From: Pedosphaera sp.
Lineage (GTDB): Bacteria; Verrucomicrobiota; Verrucomicrobiia; Limisphaerales; UBA9464
Reading direction: 5' to 3'
DNA length: 64,000 nucleotides
NCBI GenBank assembly: GCA_009695205.1
Contig: SIBK01000003.1
Coordinates: 59,658-123,657 of the forward strand
Shown here one piece after another: positions 28,498 through 36,912 of the stretch. The notes beneath the pieces are model-generated. The model was given only the letters and a program-made list of their open reading frames with translations. It was not told the DNA's origin and made no database searches. The position numbers and the translations under genes were made by a program. How positions within the stretch are numbered: position 1 is the stretch's first letter; each line of letters opens with the position of its first letter.

Positions 28498-29595
28498 CTA
28501 TTTCACCCGGTTGTCGGCGGGCCAGAGCATCTCTTCCCAGGGCAGGTCGTCGAGGGGCCAGCTGGCGGCGAGCAGGCGGAGGATGCGGCGGGGGCGGAAG
28601 CCTTCGAGCAGGTTCTCGGGCTTGATGACGAGTTGCAGGCCACTGCTTCCGGGGACGATGGGAACGTTCCGAATCTCCAACACCTCGCAATGCATCCGGT
28701 CGTTGCTCTGGTCGTAGCTGCGCAGGGAATCTTCCGCGACGAGCGCAGCAACCCGACTCTTTAGTTTGAAGTCGTTGGTGAGCGCGGGATCGAAGCCGCC
28801 GAACAGGGTCACGGTGGCAAGGCTCTTCTCGTGGTCGACAGTGTCAATCCAGGCAGGCAGGCCGTGCGCCTTTTCGTAGGCGCGATGCACTTCGGTCTGA
28901 TGCGCGCTGGCAAGCTGGCGGCTCTCGTCGTCGAGCCAGATGTCGGTGCAGCGGCCGGGGCCTTTGAGTGTGGCCACGGTGATGTTCAGGAGAATCGTCT
29001 GGCCGACGGTGAGGTTCGTGAGCGCGCCGAAACCGCGGTCTTTCCAGACTCGCGTGGCAGCATTCACCTTGAAGACGGTGGGCTTCGCGTCCGGTTTGTT
29101 ATCGACGAGCGAGAGACCGGTGACGGTGATGTTCCCCTTGTCGAGGTTCACGGCGTCGAGGCGCCATATACGCTGCTGGCGTTGCTGAAAGCTGAAATAG
29201 TCTTCCAGCAGAAATGCCATCCCGAAACCGCCTTTGACGGGCTTGCCGGTCTTCGCCTCGAAGTAGAACTGCCCGTGGAGATGAGTGCCGATGGGAATGT
29301 CGCGCAGTTCGGCAGGCGCACCGTGGTAGCGAAGTGTGCCGTAGGGAAGCATCGTGAACAGTAGCGCGCGGTCGTAGTCGTCCGTGCGTTGGTCGTCCCG
29401 GCGGTCCGGACGAAGCTGACCGGTGCGGTTGACGTGATCCATCTGGATCAGTTCACCCGCGACGTCGTGCGCGGAACCATCGGGCGGGAATTGGCCGGGC
29501 TGGAGTTGATAAGAGGCGGATTGCTTGTCCGCTTCGGCGGCGACAGTGACGGCCAATGACGAAAGCAGAATGACGAATGACGAAAGGGCGACCAT
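28498..29595 (-). CDS. Exported protein of unknown function, last gene of the 28.5-40.7 kb operon
   Basis: From the ATG at 29593-29595 the protein has 365 residues with a signal peptide (MVALSSFVILLSSLAVTVAA). No family is recognised. It looks like an all-beta protein with two or more OB-like repeats (GTHLHGQFYFEAKTGKPVKG, WRLDAVNLDKGNITVTGLSL, NLTVGQTILLNITVATLKGP). A longer start at 29700 touches the stop of the DUF1552 gene, but that leader is low-complexity (repeated AATGACGA). It probably belongs to the same transcript. It is found beside DUF1552/DUF1592 genes here, so a partner role is plausible but unproven. Confidence 0.6.
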   Translation of the reverse strand: MVALSSFVILLSSLAVTVAAEADKQSASYQLQPGQFPPDGSAHDVAGELIQMDHVNRTGQLRPDRRDDQRTDDYDRALLFTMLPYGTLRYHGAPAELRDIPIGTHLHGQFYFEAKTGKPVKGGFGMAFLLEDYFSFQQRQQRIWRLDAVNLDKGNITVTGLSLVDNKPDAKPTVFKVNAATRVWKDRGFGALTNLTVGQTILLNITVATLKGPGRCTDIWLDDESRQLASAHQTEVHRAYEKAHGLPAWIDTVDHEKSLATVTLFGGFDPALTNDFKLKSRVAALVAEDSLRSYDQSNDRMHCEVLEIRNVPIVPGSSGLQLVIKPENLLEGFRPRRILRLLAASWPLDDLPWEEMLWPADNRVK

Positions 29596-29700
29596 ACACC
29601 GTGAGGAATGACGAATGGCGACTGACGAGAAGGGCCGGAGCCTGAAGGATCGTTCAGATGTTCGTTCTTCGTTCGTCATTCTGATTTTGTCATTTGTCAT
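29560..29700. repeat. Low-complexity leader repeat (AATGACGA-like)
   Basis: Iterated AATGACGAATGACGAAAG and related words precede the start of the unknown protein on the minus strand. A matching block (GAATGACGAATGACGAAACC, AGAATGGCGAATGAAG) lies at 31110-31160 before the DUF1552 start. Confidence 0.55.
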
Positions 29701-31095
29701 TTAGATCAGCTCCGAAACCGGCCCCAGGCTGTCCACGAACTTCTCCGAGTTCACTTCCATCTTTTGCAGCAGGGTGAGGAGCAGGTTGCTCAGGTGGGCC
29801 TGATCGTCCACTGGCTTACCGCAGATGCCGTAGTGCGCGCCGCTGTTGGCAAGATCGTAGGCTTTGATTTTTGGCAGATTGTAGTCGAGATGCTGGCCGT
29901 GCTTGAAGCCGAGCGCGCGACCACCGGCGAGGATGGTCGGCAGGTTGGCGTTGCCGTGGCTGTGGCCGTAACTCATGCCACTGCCGAACAGAACCATCGT
30001 GCGGTCGAGCAGCGACTCGTCGCCGTCGCGCACGGCCGTGAGCTGGTCGAGGAAATAGGAGAACTGCTCGGTGATAAACCGGTCGCTCTTGCTCAGACGC
30101 GCCATGATTTCCGGGTCGCCATTGTGATGCGACAATTCGTGCCGTGTCTGGGTGATGCCAATCTCCGGGATGGCTAATCCATTGCCCTCTGTGCCACTCA
30201 TGTAGGTGATGACGCGCGTCATGTCCGTGCGCAATGCAAGGACGATGAGGTCATACATCGTGCGGTAGTATTCGCCAGCCTGTGCCTTCGAGATTTCGCG
30301 CTGGAAGTGGCCCGTGACTGACGGTTCAAGTTTCGGCTTGGGCACATTGAGCCAGGCGTCGAGCCGCTCGGTGCGCACCTCAACTTCGCGCACGGCGGTG
30401 AGGTATTCGTCGAGCTTCGTGCGATCCTCGCCGCCCAGTTCGCGCCGCAGTGCACGGGCGTCATCGAGCACGACATCCAGCACGCTGTGACGGCGATTGA
30501 GGCGGCGACGGCGCACTTCGACCCCGCCCGGTTCTTCGCCGAAGAGGCGGTTGAAGACATTGCGCGGATTGTCCTCGGCGGGCAGCGGCACGCCATCGCG
30601 CGACCAGGAAAGCGTCGTCGCATTGCCCGGCTGGCCGGTGCCGCCGGAGACGGAAAGTTCCAGCGAAGAAAACCGCGTGTGCTTCGCGGTGACCTCGGCG
30701 ATGAGCTGGTCGCATGAAACGCTGTTGCGATAGGCACCACCTTCCTGACTGAGCTTCGCGCCGGTGAGCCACAAGTCCGCGCAAACGTGCGCGGTGCCCA
30801 CGCCGCCGGGATGGTGCAGGCCGCTGATGGGCGTGAGGTTCGCGCGGTGCTTGTTGAGCGAGCGCATCGGGACGCTGAGCTCGTAATCGCGCCCGGCCTT
30901 GGTGATTTGCCAGGTGAGCACGTTCACGCCATTGGGAATGTAAACGAAGACAGCGCGGCGCGGCTTGGCGGTTTCGGCGGCGAAGGCGCGCAGCGGCTTC
31001 ATGCAGTCCAGCAGCGGCAGAGCAACCGTCGCACCGACGCCGCGCAGGAAGTGGCGGCGGTTGAGGAGCCAGCGTTGCGATAAAATGTTGCTCAT
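29701..31095 (-). CDS. DUF1552 family exported protein
   Basis: An intact 464-residue protein. A Tat-type signal, [20 protein letters not shown], starts at residue 12. The body follows the DUF1552 pattern: [60 protein letters not shown] and [15 protein letters not shown]1552 proteins are nearly always encoded beside DUF1592 cytochrome proteins in Planctomycetota and Verrucomicrobiota, as here. They belong to the alkaline-phosphatase/DUF1501-like fold group, and the biochemical role is not established. It is separated from the DUF1592 gene by 163 bases holding a low-complexity leader. Confidence 0.9.
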   Translation of the reverse strand: MSNILSQRWLLNRRHFLRGVGATVALPLLDCMKPLRAFAAETAKPRRAVFVYIPNGVNVLTWQITKAGRDYELSVPMRSLNKHRANLTPISGLHHPGGVGTAHVCADLWLTGAKLSQEGGAYRNSVSCDQLIAEVTAKHTRFSSLELSVSGGTGQPGNATTLSWSRDGVPLPAEDNPRNVFNRLFGEEPGGVEVRRRRLNRRHSVLDVVLDDARALRRELGGEDRTKLDEYLTAVREVEVRTERLDAWLNVPKPKLEPSVTGHFQREISKAQAGEYYRTMYDLIVLALRTDMTRVITYMSGTEGNGLAIPEIGITQTRHELSHHNGDPEIMARLSKSDRFITEQFSYFLDQLTAVRDGDESLLDRTMVLFGSGMSYGHSHGNANLPTILAGGRALGFKHGQHLDYNLPKIKAYDLANSGAHYGICGKPVDDQAHLSNLLLTLLQKMEVNSEKFVDSLGPVSELI

Positions 31096-31258
31096 ATCTT
31101 TAGTGAGGACGGGGTGAATGACGAATGACGAAACCAGAATGACAGAATGGCGAATGAAGCGGGGTCATGGTGTTGTTATGGTTTGGGTTTGCTTTCAGGA
31201 CTTGAGCGATACGTCGTCGGACCCGGCTGCTTCGGCTTCGCCTCGTCATTCATCACGG

Positions 31259-33712
31259 TCAGCGTTGCTGGAAAAGGTCGGAAATCACCATCGATTCGAC
31301 AATATCACGAAGGCGATAGTCCGTCGCCTTGGCCTGCGTGGCAAGGGTGGCCAGCGCGCGACGGTCGTCCATTGTCATTGCGCGGCGCAACGCGTAAGTG
31401 GCGAGTTTCTCGACGAAGGCGGTGGCGAACTTGTCCGAGTCCGCGACGAGCAGGCGTCGCAGTTCGGCACCGTCGGCAAACGTGCGTCCGTCGGGCAGCA
31501 CACCGCTGGCATCGACTTTGGGGTTGTTGCCCTCGCCATCCCGTACGACTTCCTCCGTGCGCCAGCGGCCGATGGCGTCGTAGTTGTCGAAGGCCACACC
31601 GAGCGGATCGATCTTGCGATGACACGCCGCACAGTTCGCGTCGGTCTTATGCGCTTCGAGCTTCATGCGCAGCGTGGCCTTGGGCTGGCCGGCGGGTGTC
31701 GGCTCAATGGGCTTCACATTGGCCGGCGGTGGCGGTGGGGGTTTGTTAAAGATGGACTCGAGAACCCACTTCCCACGATGCACCGGGCGATGACGCTGGC
31801 CGTCCGATGTGAGGTTGAGCACGCCGGCCTGCGTGAGAAGTCCGCCGCGATGATCCTCCGCACGCAAGGCGACGCGCTGGAACTCATCACCCTTCACACC
31901 CCCGATGTCGTAGTGCTCGGCGAGCCGGGCGTTCAACACCGTCCAGTCCGAGTCGAGGAACTCGCGCACGCTGAGATTCTTCTCCAGCACTTCACGGAAA
32001 AACTCCGTGCCTTCGACGATCATGCTCTTCTCCAGATGCGCGTCGTAGTCCGGGTAAAGCTTCTTGTCCGGCGGAAACATGCCGACGCCGCGCAGTTGCA
32101 GCCATTGGCGCGGGAACGCCGTGGCGAAGCGGGCGGACTTCTGATCGCGGAGCATCCGCGTCACTTCACTGCGCAACACCGCCGGCTCGTGCAACGTGTT
32201 CGACCGCGCGAGATCAAACAACCGCTCGTCCGGCATCGTGCTCCAGAGAAAATACGAGAGCCGTGAGGCGAATTCCCAATCCGTCAGCCGCGCCTCCGCC
32301 CGCTCAGGCGAGCCTTCCACGAGGTAAATGAAATCCTTCGCGCACAGCACCGCTGTCAGCGCCGCCTTCATCGCCAGCGCGAATTTCTCACCGCTCTGCA
32401 TCTCGTGCTCGACCAGTTTCACCAACCGCTCAATTTCCTTCAACTGCACGGGACGACGAAACGCGCGCTCCGCGAACTGCGCCAGCGTCGCCCGCGCCTG
32501 CGCCAAATCCTGCATGCCCGGCGGAACCAGCGGCTGAGTTGGCCTGGCCGGGGGCAGCGGACCTGCGATCTCCACGAAGTCCACGATGAGAAATGGCAGC
32601 AGCGGCACGCCTTCCTCGTCGGTGAGCTTGTACTGCCAGGGCTGCCGTCCCGTGGCGGAGTCCTTGACTGTGGTGAAGAGGCGCCCGGCATCGTGACGCC
32701 CGTGGCGTGGGAGATTCGACGGGCCGGGGGCTTCGCAGGTGAACCGCAACCGGTGATGCCCCGCCGGCATGTGAAACACCCTCTCGACCACCATCGGCTC
32801 CGTCTCCGTCGTCACCACGTTCTGCTCCAGAATCGTCCGGTCCAGCGTCAGTGCTTGGACCTGAACGCGCGGCGCACGGCTCGTCGGCGGCTTCATACCA
32901 CTGAGCTGGATGCGAATTCTATAGTTGCCCGCCGCCGGAAAAGAGATTTCGCGCGAATTGTTGGGCTGGCCCGAAAAATCGCTGCCTGGCCAGACCTCCA
33001 CCCGCACCTTCCCAGGTGGGAGGCCGAGTCTCTTCGCCAGGCCCTCGTCACCACGCCAGTCGCGCCAGTCCCAGCGGAGGGAAATATTCTTCGGCTCGGA
33101 CGCCGGCAGCGCCTCGTTCAACACCGCCTCCGCCGCTTCGAGATATTTCTCGACGTGCGCCGGCGAGAGCGACAGCACCGAGCCGATGCGCTCGAAGCCA
33201 TGCCAGTTCGGATCCTCGGGCAATCCGCCCGGATCGGTCGCGTTGAAATTCACACCCAGCAAATCATGCAGGCTGTTCGCGTATTCTTCGCGCGTCAGCT
33301 TGTGGAAAGTCACCCGCTCGCGCCTGGCCAGTCTCGCGGACTCGCCGTCCTTGAGTTGCCCGGCCATCCACTCGACCACACGCGCCGCGTCCTCCGCCTT
33401 GGGCTTCGGCTCGTCCTCCGGCGGCATCTCGCCCGAACTGATCCGCTCCATCACATCCGCCCAGTGCGAGGCGGACAGCGGCGCGGCGAAATTCCGGGGC
33501 AACGTGTCCAGCCGAAGATTCCCCTTCTGCTTTTTCTCCCCGTGGCAACGAACGCAGTGCTCGGAAAGAAACGGTTGCGCAATCTGCTCAAAGCCCGCCA
33601 AAACATTCGCCGCCTCCACCGAAGCGCTACTGCCCCACAGCCACAGCAACACGAGCAGAGCTGCGGACGAAGTCCTTCTTAGGAGCCAGCTGCTTATGCG
33701 GTGTGGTTTCAT
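31259..33712 (-). CDS. DUF1592-type exported c-cytochrome protein
   Basis: An intact 817-residue protein with a signal peptide and a haem site CVRCH at residues 53-57 (PSCyt1-type domain: QPFLSEHCVRCHGEKKQKGN). The domain order DUF1587, DUF1595, DUF1592, DUF1588 and DUF1585 is supported by RVTFHKLTREEYANSLHDLL, FVEIAGPLPPARPTQP, LSYFLWSTMPDERLFDLARS, HRGKWVLESIFNKPPPPPPA and VEKLATYALRRAMTMDDRRA. A second haem-like motif, CAACH, sits near residue 696. It is predicted to work in the periplasm in electron transfer or degradation of polymeric substrates. The start overlaps the upstream lipoprotein stop at 33709-33712. Confidence 0.92.
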   Translation of the reverse strand: MKPHRISSWLLRRTSSAALLVLLWLWGSSASVEAANVLAGFEQIAQPFLSEHCVRCHGEKKQKGNLRLDTLPRNFAAPLSASHWADVMERISSGEMPPEDEPKPKAEDAARVVEWMAGQLKDGESARLARRERVTFHKLTREEYANSLHDLLGVNFNATDPGGLPEDPNWHGFERIGSVLSLSPAHVEKYLEAAEAVLNEALPASEPKNISLRWDWRDWRGDEGLAKRLGLPPGKVRVEVWPGSDFSGQPNNSREISFPAAGNYRIRIQLSGMKPPTSRAPRVQVQALTLDRTILEQNVVTTETEPMVVERVFHMPAGHHRLRFTCEAPGPSNLPRHGRHDAGRLFTTVKDSATGRQPWQYKLTDEEGVPLLPFLIVDFVEIAGPLPPARPTQPLVPPGMQDLAQARATLAQFAERAFRRPVQLKEIERLVKLVEHEMQSGEKFALAMKAALTAVLCAKDFIYLVEGSPERAEARLTDWEFASRLSYFLWSTMPDERLFDLARSNTLHEPAVLRSEVTRMLRDQKSARFATAFPRQWLQLRGVGMFPPDKKLYPDYDAHLEKSMIVEGTEFFREVLEKNLSVREFLDSDWTVLNARLAEHYDIGGVKGDEFQRVALRAEDHRGGLLTQAGVLNLTSDGQRHRPVHRGKWVLESIFNKPPPPPPANVKPIEPTPAGQPKATLRMKLEAHKTDANCAACHRKIDPLGVAFDNYDAIGRWRTEEVVRDGEGNNPKVDASGVLPDGRTFADGAELRRLLVADSDKFATAFVEKLATYALRRAMTMDDRRALATLATQAKATDYRLRDIVESMVISDLFQQR

Positions 33713-34929
33713 TTGAACGCCGAAAAGTCCGTCGGCGTGAGCTTGTAGGCGGTGACGCCGGAGCGCAATTTACCAGCGGCCTCGGTCTCCTTCTCGACGC
33801 GGATCCATTCGGCATCCTGGTGGAATTCACTGATCGATTTCAAAATCGCCGGGATGCTTTCGCCCACGAGCAGGCAGATGAATTGGTCGTTCCCGTCCGC
33901 ATCCTTCTTCTCCGCAATCCACCAGCCGGCGCTGTGCAGGCCGTGGCGCTCGTAGATCGGCACGGCGAAGTCGCGCCAGCGATTGCGGAAGGCGTCGAGC
34001 TTGCCGGGCAGCACGGAGTAAATGCGCAGGTCGAACGCACGTGGGGCTTTCGCTGACGTGAAATCAAACTTCGCCGTCGTGTCCACCGTGAGCGGTAGCG
34101 CAACAATCTTGTCCACGGTCTTGCCATGCTTCGCGTTTGACGCCGCATAGCCTTCCTTGAACTGTGCATCTGCGCCGAACTCCTTCTCCTGCTTCTGCAA
34201 CTCCTCCTGGCTCGCTGCGGCCATCAGATACGCAAACGTCCCGCCGTTCGTGGGGCCAGGCGCAGACCAGTAACCGACCGTTGTGATGCCATGTTTGCGC
34301 CTCACTGGGTCGACCGTGTCGCGGAAACGTTCCATCACGCCGTCGAGTTTGTTCGAGGTCACGGTGTAAACGCGCAGTTCGTAGTAAGCAGGCGACGGAG
34401 CGGCATTGGTTGGAACCGCCGCCGGCAGCCAGCCCAACTGCTGCTGCATTCCCAACCGGTCCTGGTTCACCCAAATCTCCTGAATCTTCCCGTCGGCGAG
34501 GCGGAACAGGCTCATACCCGCGACGCGAATGGCTTTCCCGGACGCGGCGTGCCCTTGGAAATCCCCGCGTTGAGTGCCGGTCAGCAGCCAGCGCACGTGC
34601 ACTTTGTCGGCCTGCGCCACCAAGTCCTCGACGGCGAAGTGTAGATCAGGGAACGTCGCGTGAAAGACCGCCATGCCTTGTTTGTATGACTCGAGTCCGG
34701 CGACGGTGATGTGCGGATGGCGCAACACCACGTTGATCGCGATCAACTCGTCTGCTGTCCGCGCGTCCGCATGGTTCGCCCACTGGTCGAAGTAACGACG
34801 GATGATGTCGGTGTTACTTTGGGGCGGCGTCACCCGCTGCGTCGCGCAGCCGGCAAGCAGCAGCAGCATGAGGAGTAGCGCCGAATTACGTACGGCGCTC
34901 AGGTAAGTTGGAATCGCGGTCGGGTTCAC
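33709..34929 (-). CDS. Lipoprotein with SnoaL-like and two NIPSNAP domains
   Basis: A 406-residue protein with a lipobox LLLLAGC (Cys 28), so anchored in a membrane facing the periplasm. Residues 40-155 are a SnoaL/polyketide-cyclase-like domain (YFDQWANHADARTADELIAI, FPDLHFAVEDLVAQADKVHV). Two NIPSNAP units follow: YYELRVYTVTSNKLDGVMER (about 180-280) and FDLRIYSVLPGKLDAFRNRW (about 300-390). All three are small alpha/beta-barrel folds without a clear catalytic motif. The gene overlaps both neighbours by four bases. This combination is unusual, and a substrate-binding or scaffolding role for the operon is inference. Confidence 0.85.
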   Translation of the reverse strand: MNPTAIPTYLSAVRNSALLLMLLLLAGCATQRVTPPQSNTDIIRRYFDQWANHADARTADELIAINVVLRHPHITVAGLESYKQGMAVFHATFPDLHFAVEDLVAQADKVHVRWLLTGTQRGDFQGHAASGKAIRVAGMSLFRLADGKIQEIWVNQDRLGMQQQLGWLPAAVPTNAAPSPAYYELRVYTVTSNKLDGVMERFRDTVDPVRRKHGITTVGYWSAPGPTNGGTFAYLMAAASQEELQKQEKEFGADAQFKEGYAASNAKHGKTVDKIVALPLTVDTTAKFDFTSAKAPRAFDLRIYSVLPGKLDAFRNRWRDFAVPIYERHGLHSAGWWIAEKKDADGNDQFICLLVGESIPAILKSISEFHQDAEWIRVEKETEAAGKLRSGVTAYKLTPTDFSAFK

Positions 34930-35444
34930 GGGTTCAGGAGTTTTTCGTTTTCAGGAATCCACTGGTCCGCCAGCCATTGCGCGATGCGGTGAAGCTCCTT
35001 CGCGCCACCGGTCGCGGCGTCGCGATGACGTGCAGCGATGGCGCGGATGCGGGTGAGTTGCTCACGGAGTACGCCGCGCTTCTTCGCGCCAAGCTTGCCG
35101 CGCTCGGCACGATCCTTCACCAGGCCCGGCGTGGTGAGCGCCCCGGGCACGGACCAATCGCGGTCGGTGTTGAAGACTTGGAAGAGGAACAATAATTCGT
35201 CCACCTGCGTCGGTTGCCAGTCGCCGCCGAAGAGTTCGCGGCCAAGAATTGCGCGGAGTTCGTCGTCGAGGATCTCCTTCCATGCTGCCAGCCCAAACGT
35301 CGGCATCCGCATGAAGCAAAGATAATAGCCGCGCTGCGCCATCAAATGACGCCGGTTCTCGCTGACCTTGAGCGGGAAGGCGGGCGCGGCTTGCGGGCAT
35401 GCGACGGCGGTCAAGAAGCCAGTTAACATCAGGAGGTTCTTCAT
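34926..35444 (-). CDS. Short exported protein with a DUF4038-like start
   Basis: A 172-residue protein with a signal peptide (MKNLLMLTGFLTAVACPQAA). The mature start FPLKVSENRRHLMAQRG matches the opening of DUF4038/apiosidase-like glycosidases. The following LCFMRMPTFGLAAWKEILDD does not continue that TIM barrel. The rest is helical (GVLREQLTRIRAIAARHRDA, AKELHRIAQWLADQWIPENE) and of unknown family. It may be an in-frame deletion product or a genuine small protein. Unlike other chimeras in this window it lies in an operon that is otherwise undamaged, overlapping both neighbours by four bases. Confidence 0.6.
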   Translation of the reverse strand: MKNLLMLTGFLTAVACPQAAPAFPLKVSENRRHLMAQRGYYLCFMRMPTFGLAAWKEILDDELRAILGRELFGGDWQPTQVDELLFLFQVFNTDRDWSVPGALTTPGLVKDRAERGKLGAKKRGVLREQLTRIRAIAARHRDAATGGAKELHRIAQWLADQWIPENEKLLNP

Positions 35445-36844
35445 GGCTTGAGTTCGTTCAGCAGTTTCACGGCGGCAGCGACGAGTCGTTCGCCGCAACC
35501 GGGTTCCAACGGGCACGTGGTGGGCTCGTAGTTGCCTTCCTCGAAGGCGCGGCGAGTGGGGATGTAGAAGTCGAGATCGTTGGCGAGCGAGACGACCATC
35601 GTGCGGTGAAACGGCGACGCGGCTTTGATGGCGATTCCCAACTCGGTGAAAATCTCGTGCGGCAACGTGACGAGCGCAGTGTCGGCATCAAACCGCACAA
35701 CCTGCACCTCCTGCGGCAAACGCCCGTCATGTAGGTCCCAGAACTGTTTGCGGAAGATTTTCCGCCAGGCATCCACAAGCAACAGGAAGGGGGCTCCGTT
35801 CTGGTCCAACGTCTCCATCAATTTCTTCGCGGCATCCAGTTCGGTGTAACTGATGGGCGTTACCGGTGCCATCACGACGGCCGAACGCACTGCGAACAAA
35901 CCCGGCGTCACCACGCGGGCCCACGGCAGGTTCGTCAATGCCACCTGCGCCATCGCGCGACCAATGGCGGGCGACACATTCGTCCAATGCTGCGGGTCAG
36001 GATTGAATGGGTTCAAATGGTTCACATCACCGGCGCAACCTTCACCGAAGATCGAAACGAACCTGGAGCCAAACACCGCCGTGAGGTTGGTCTGCAAGTG
36101 ACCAGGGAAATCCGCGCCGAACGCCGGACCGCCATACACCGCCGTGTGCATGGCGAAAACGGCAAGCGAGCCGAGTCCCTCCGTAGAGCCGGCGCGCCGC
36201 GCAAGCAGGAACGGAAAGTCGGTGTCCACCGGGCCGGCCGGGCGAAAGATGTTGGTGTCACCCTTGCGCGGATTCCAGCCGGTGGAGCCGTCCTTCATCC
36301 AATAGCGGCGATTGAAGGCGACACCCTCCAACCGCGGGATGACGACGTCGAGCGATGCCGGCTGGCGATTCGACCAGGCGGTGGCGATGACGTCCGCCCA
36401 GCGCTCGACGAGTTGCCGGCGGTAATCGATCGGTTCGTGCGGGTCCGTGCCGTTGTTCGCCTTCAGCGCGCGCTGGTGGAGGAACTGACGCAACGGTCCC
36501 AGATACTCTGGTCCGCCATGCGTGTGCGTGGCGGTGATGACGATATTGGCGACGGGAATCCCGGTGAGCTGGCCGGCCCGGATGCGGGCGAGATCCGTCA
36601 GGTCTCGCGGCACGGAACAGAGATCATTGCCGACGAACGCAAACGTCGTCACGCCTTCCTGCACGACCATCGCCTTGGTCATCAGCGGATCGTTCACGCC
36701 CGTGCTGATGAGTTCGGTGTAGTTGCCAGCGCGTCGCCATCCGACGGGAGGCGTGATGTCGGCGGAGGCGAAGCCCACGCGGAATTCGGCGGCGGGCAGG
36801 CTGGTCACCACAAACGCGATGAGCAGGAGCAGTTGAGGTTTCAT
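35441..36844 (-). CDS. Neutral/alkaline ceramidase-like exported protein, copy 2
   Basis: A 467-residue protein with a signal peptide (LLLLIAFVVTSLPAAEF) and the opening VGFASADITPPVGW. Family residues are visible in IVITATHTHGGPEYLG (zinc-binding THTH), FAMHTAVYGGPAFGADFPGH and FVSIFGEGCAGDVNHLNPFN. The C-terminal part TLPHEIFTELGIAIK is also typical. Real neutral ceramidases split ceramide into sphingosine and fatty acid; many bacterial relatives lack the lipase pocket and have unknown roles. The ATG at 36842-36844 is chosen because the longer frame adds about 100 residues of shadow sequence. It is downstream of a paralogue with a 68-base gap. Confidence 0.85.
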   Translation of the reverse strand: MKPQLLLLIAFVVTSLPAAEFRVGFASADITPPVGWRRAGNYTELISTGVNDPLMTKAMVVQEGVTTFAFVGNDLCSVPRDLTDLARIRAGQLTGIPVANIVITATHTHGGPEYLGPLRQFLHQRALKANNGTDPHEPIDYRRQLVERWADVIATAWSNRQPASLDVVIPRLEGVAFNRRYWMKDGSTGWNPRKGDTNIFRPAGPVDTDFPFLLARRAGSTEGLGSLAVFAMHTAVYGGPAFGADFPGHLQTNLTAVFGSRFVSIFGEGCAGDVNHLNPFNPDPQHWTNVSPAIGRAMAQVALTNLPWARVVTPGLFAVRSAVVMAPVTPISYTELDAAKKLMETLDQNGAPFLLLVDAWRKIFRKQFWDLHDGRLPQEVQVVRFDADTALVTLPHEIFTELGIAIKAASPFHRTMVVSLANDLDFYIPTRRAFEEGNYEPTTCPLEPGCGERLVAAAVKLLNELKP

Positions 36845-36912
36845 AAGACGGGTATAGTGCCAGTCTCGGAAACACGCCGCCAGACCACGACAATGAAGTA
36901 AGGGCATGCGTT

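Noticed and set aside
32405..33682. Long plus-strand open frame over the DUF1592 gene
   Set aside because: It mirrors a strongly supported minus-strand gene with signal peptide and haem motifs; its translation has no domain and is arginine-rich, as expected of a GC-rich antisense frame.
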